DNA from: Flammeovirgaceae bacterium UBA1842
GTDB taxonomy: Bacteria; Bacteroidota; Bacteroidia; Cytophagales; Cyclobacteriaceae
NCBI GenBank assembly: GCA_002338655.1
Contig: DDIU01000053.1
Coordinates: 98,410-162,409, forward strand
Direction: 5' to 3'
Length of the DNA: 64,000 nt
The position numbers and the translations under genes were made by a program. The notes beneath the pieces were generated by a model. The model did no database searches. It was given only the letters and a program-made list of their open reading frames with translations, and was not told the DNA's origin. How positions within the stretch are numbered: position 1 is the first letter of the stretch; each line of letters begins with the position of its first letter. Positions 63,545 to 64,000 of the stretch are shown one piece after another.

Positions 63545-64000
63545 ATGAACACATCTTTTAGATCGCATTTTATTTATTTATTACTAGGAATAGCCATTAC
63601 GGTTATCGTTGGTCTTTTACTGATATTGGTGTCGTTGGACATGCGTTGGATGGCAATGGAAGCCATGTTATTAGCCTCACTTGTTTCGTTTTGGCTTAGC
63701 AAGAAAACAAACAAAGCAACCGCAATTGTCAATAGCTTTATCTTAACCATACCCTTTGCCTTATTTTTCTGGTTTGTTATTGGCAATGATCTCCCGTCTC
63801 TTTGGTTTTTAATGGTGATGTTCTTCCTATCCTCATTATTAGGAAGTTGGATAAAGTTTGAGACCAAGTTTGAGACCAATAAAATATTGAAATTAATAGC
63901 CATCAATATTTTGTTTGCTATGGCGTCCATTTTAATTGTCCCACAATTTGTGAGCAGAGACCTTACAAAATTTGTTATGCAAGAAGTAAAACCTTTCGAA
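63545..64000 (+). CDS. Membrane protein, cut by the window edge
   Basis: The first 152 codons of a gene on the plus strand: MNTSFRSHFIYLLLGIAITV, then four or so hydrophobic segments (GLLLILVSLDMRW; MLLASLVSFWLS; FILTIPFALFFWFVIG; LWFLMVMFFLSSLLGSW; INILFAMASILIVPQF), and the last codons VMQEVKPFE lie at the border. The arrangement, membrane domain followed by a soluble part, resembles TlpA-type redox proteins of Bacteroidota, but the thioredoxin motif would be beyond the edge, so this is only a guess. It follows the AraC regulator by 77 bases. Confidence 0.7.
   Translation, partial: MNTSFRSHFIYLLLGIAITVIVGLLLILVSLDMRWMAMEAMLLASLVSFWLSKKTNKATAIVNSFILTIPFALFFWFVIGNDLPSLWFLMVMFFLSSLLGSWIKFETKFETNKILKLIAINILFAMASILIVPQFVSRDLTKFVMQEVKPFE

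Overview
The window looks like chromosomal DNA from a Cytophagales-type member of the Bacteroidota, possibly near Fulvivirga or Roseivirga; the genus is a guess. The evidence is a SusC/SusD outer-membrane pair, AraC regulators with membrane-spanning N-termini, FtsX-type permeases of the Bacteroidota kind, DUF2911 and DUF6134 proteins, AT-rich spacers, an apparent lack of Shine-Dalgarno sequences, and several copies of the Bacteroidota -7 promoter box TAnnTTTG(C). I saw no rRNA, tRNA, phage, integrase, transposase or CRISPR.

Layout. 0.3-5.6 kb: DEAD-box helicase, cold-shock protein, ABC-F ATPase, HI0933-type flavoprotein. 5.8-6.3 kb: a RelE/ParE-type toxin-antitoxin pair between near-identical 18-bp direct repeats. 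6.5-10.1 kb: FMN reductase, K+ channel with a zinc ribbon, class II glutamine amidotransferase, second DEAD-box helicase. 10.3-10.44 kb: a candidate free-standing small RNA with a promoter and terminator. 10.5-20.1 kb (mostly minus strand): M20 peptidase, ketoacyl synthase III, small conserved proteins, a radical SAM protein and a long acyl-CoA dehydrogenase. 20.2-26.5 kb: lipoprotein, amidohydrolase, DUF2911 protein, and a 1174-residue fusion of a membrane AraC regulator to an FtsX permease.

26.7-37.1 kb: second toxin-antitoxin pair, a two-subunit molybdenum hydroxylase, glycosyltransferase-like, HEAT-repeat and SGNH proteins, second ABC-F ATPase, APC permease. 37.1-37.8 kb: repeat-rich spacer with a duplicated cassette of about 200 bp. 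37.8-42.5 kb: cyanophycin synthetase, cyanophycinase and isoaspartyl peptidase, which together can make the storage polymer and break it down to free amino acids. 42.6-49.8 kb: AraC regulator with a double SnoaL-like protein, GlpT-type antiporter, PadR regulator with an FtsX permease, and a decayed histidine-kinase tail. 49.9-53.6 kb: tandem thioredoxin-fold paralogues, GNAT acetyltransferase, secreted protein. 53.6-60.1 kb: SusD, SusC, polysaccharide deacetylase, glucosaminidase. 60.1-64 kb: glutaminyl-tRNA synthetase with a C-terminal extension, a third membrane AraC regulator, and a membrane protein cut by the window edge.

Several starts were moved. In three genes (near 322, 8991 and 42514) the longest reading frame opens on a TTG that lies inside a TAnnTTTG promoter box and so cannot be the translation start; homology and spacing point to codons further in. 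The most unusual items are the AraC-FtsX fusion, the small RNA candidate near 10.3 kb, the ABC-F protein with one apparently dead ATP site, the duplicated intergenic cassette, and the histidine-kinase remnant. I did not find a wholly new multi-gene system that I could defend.
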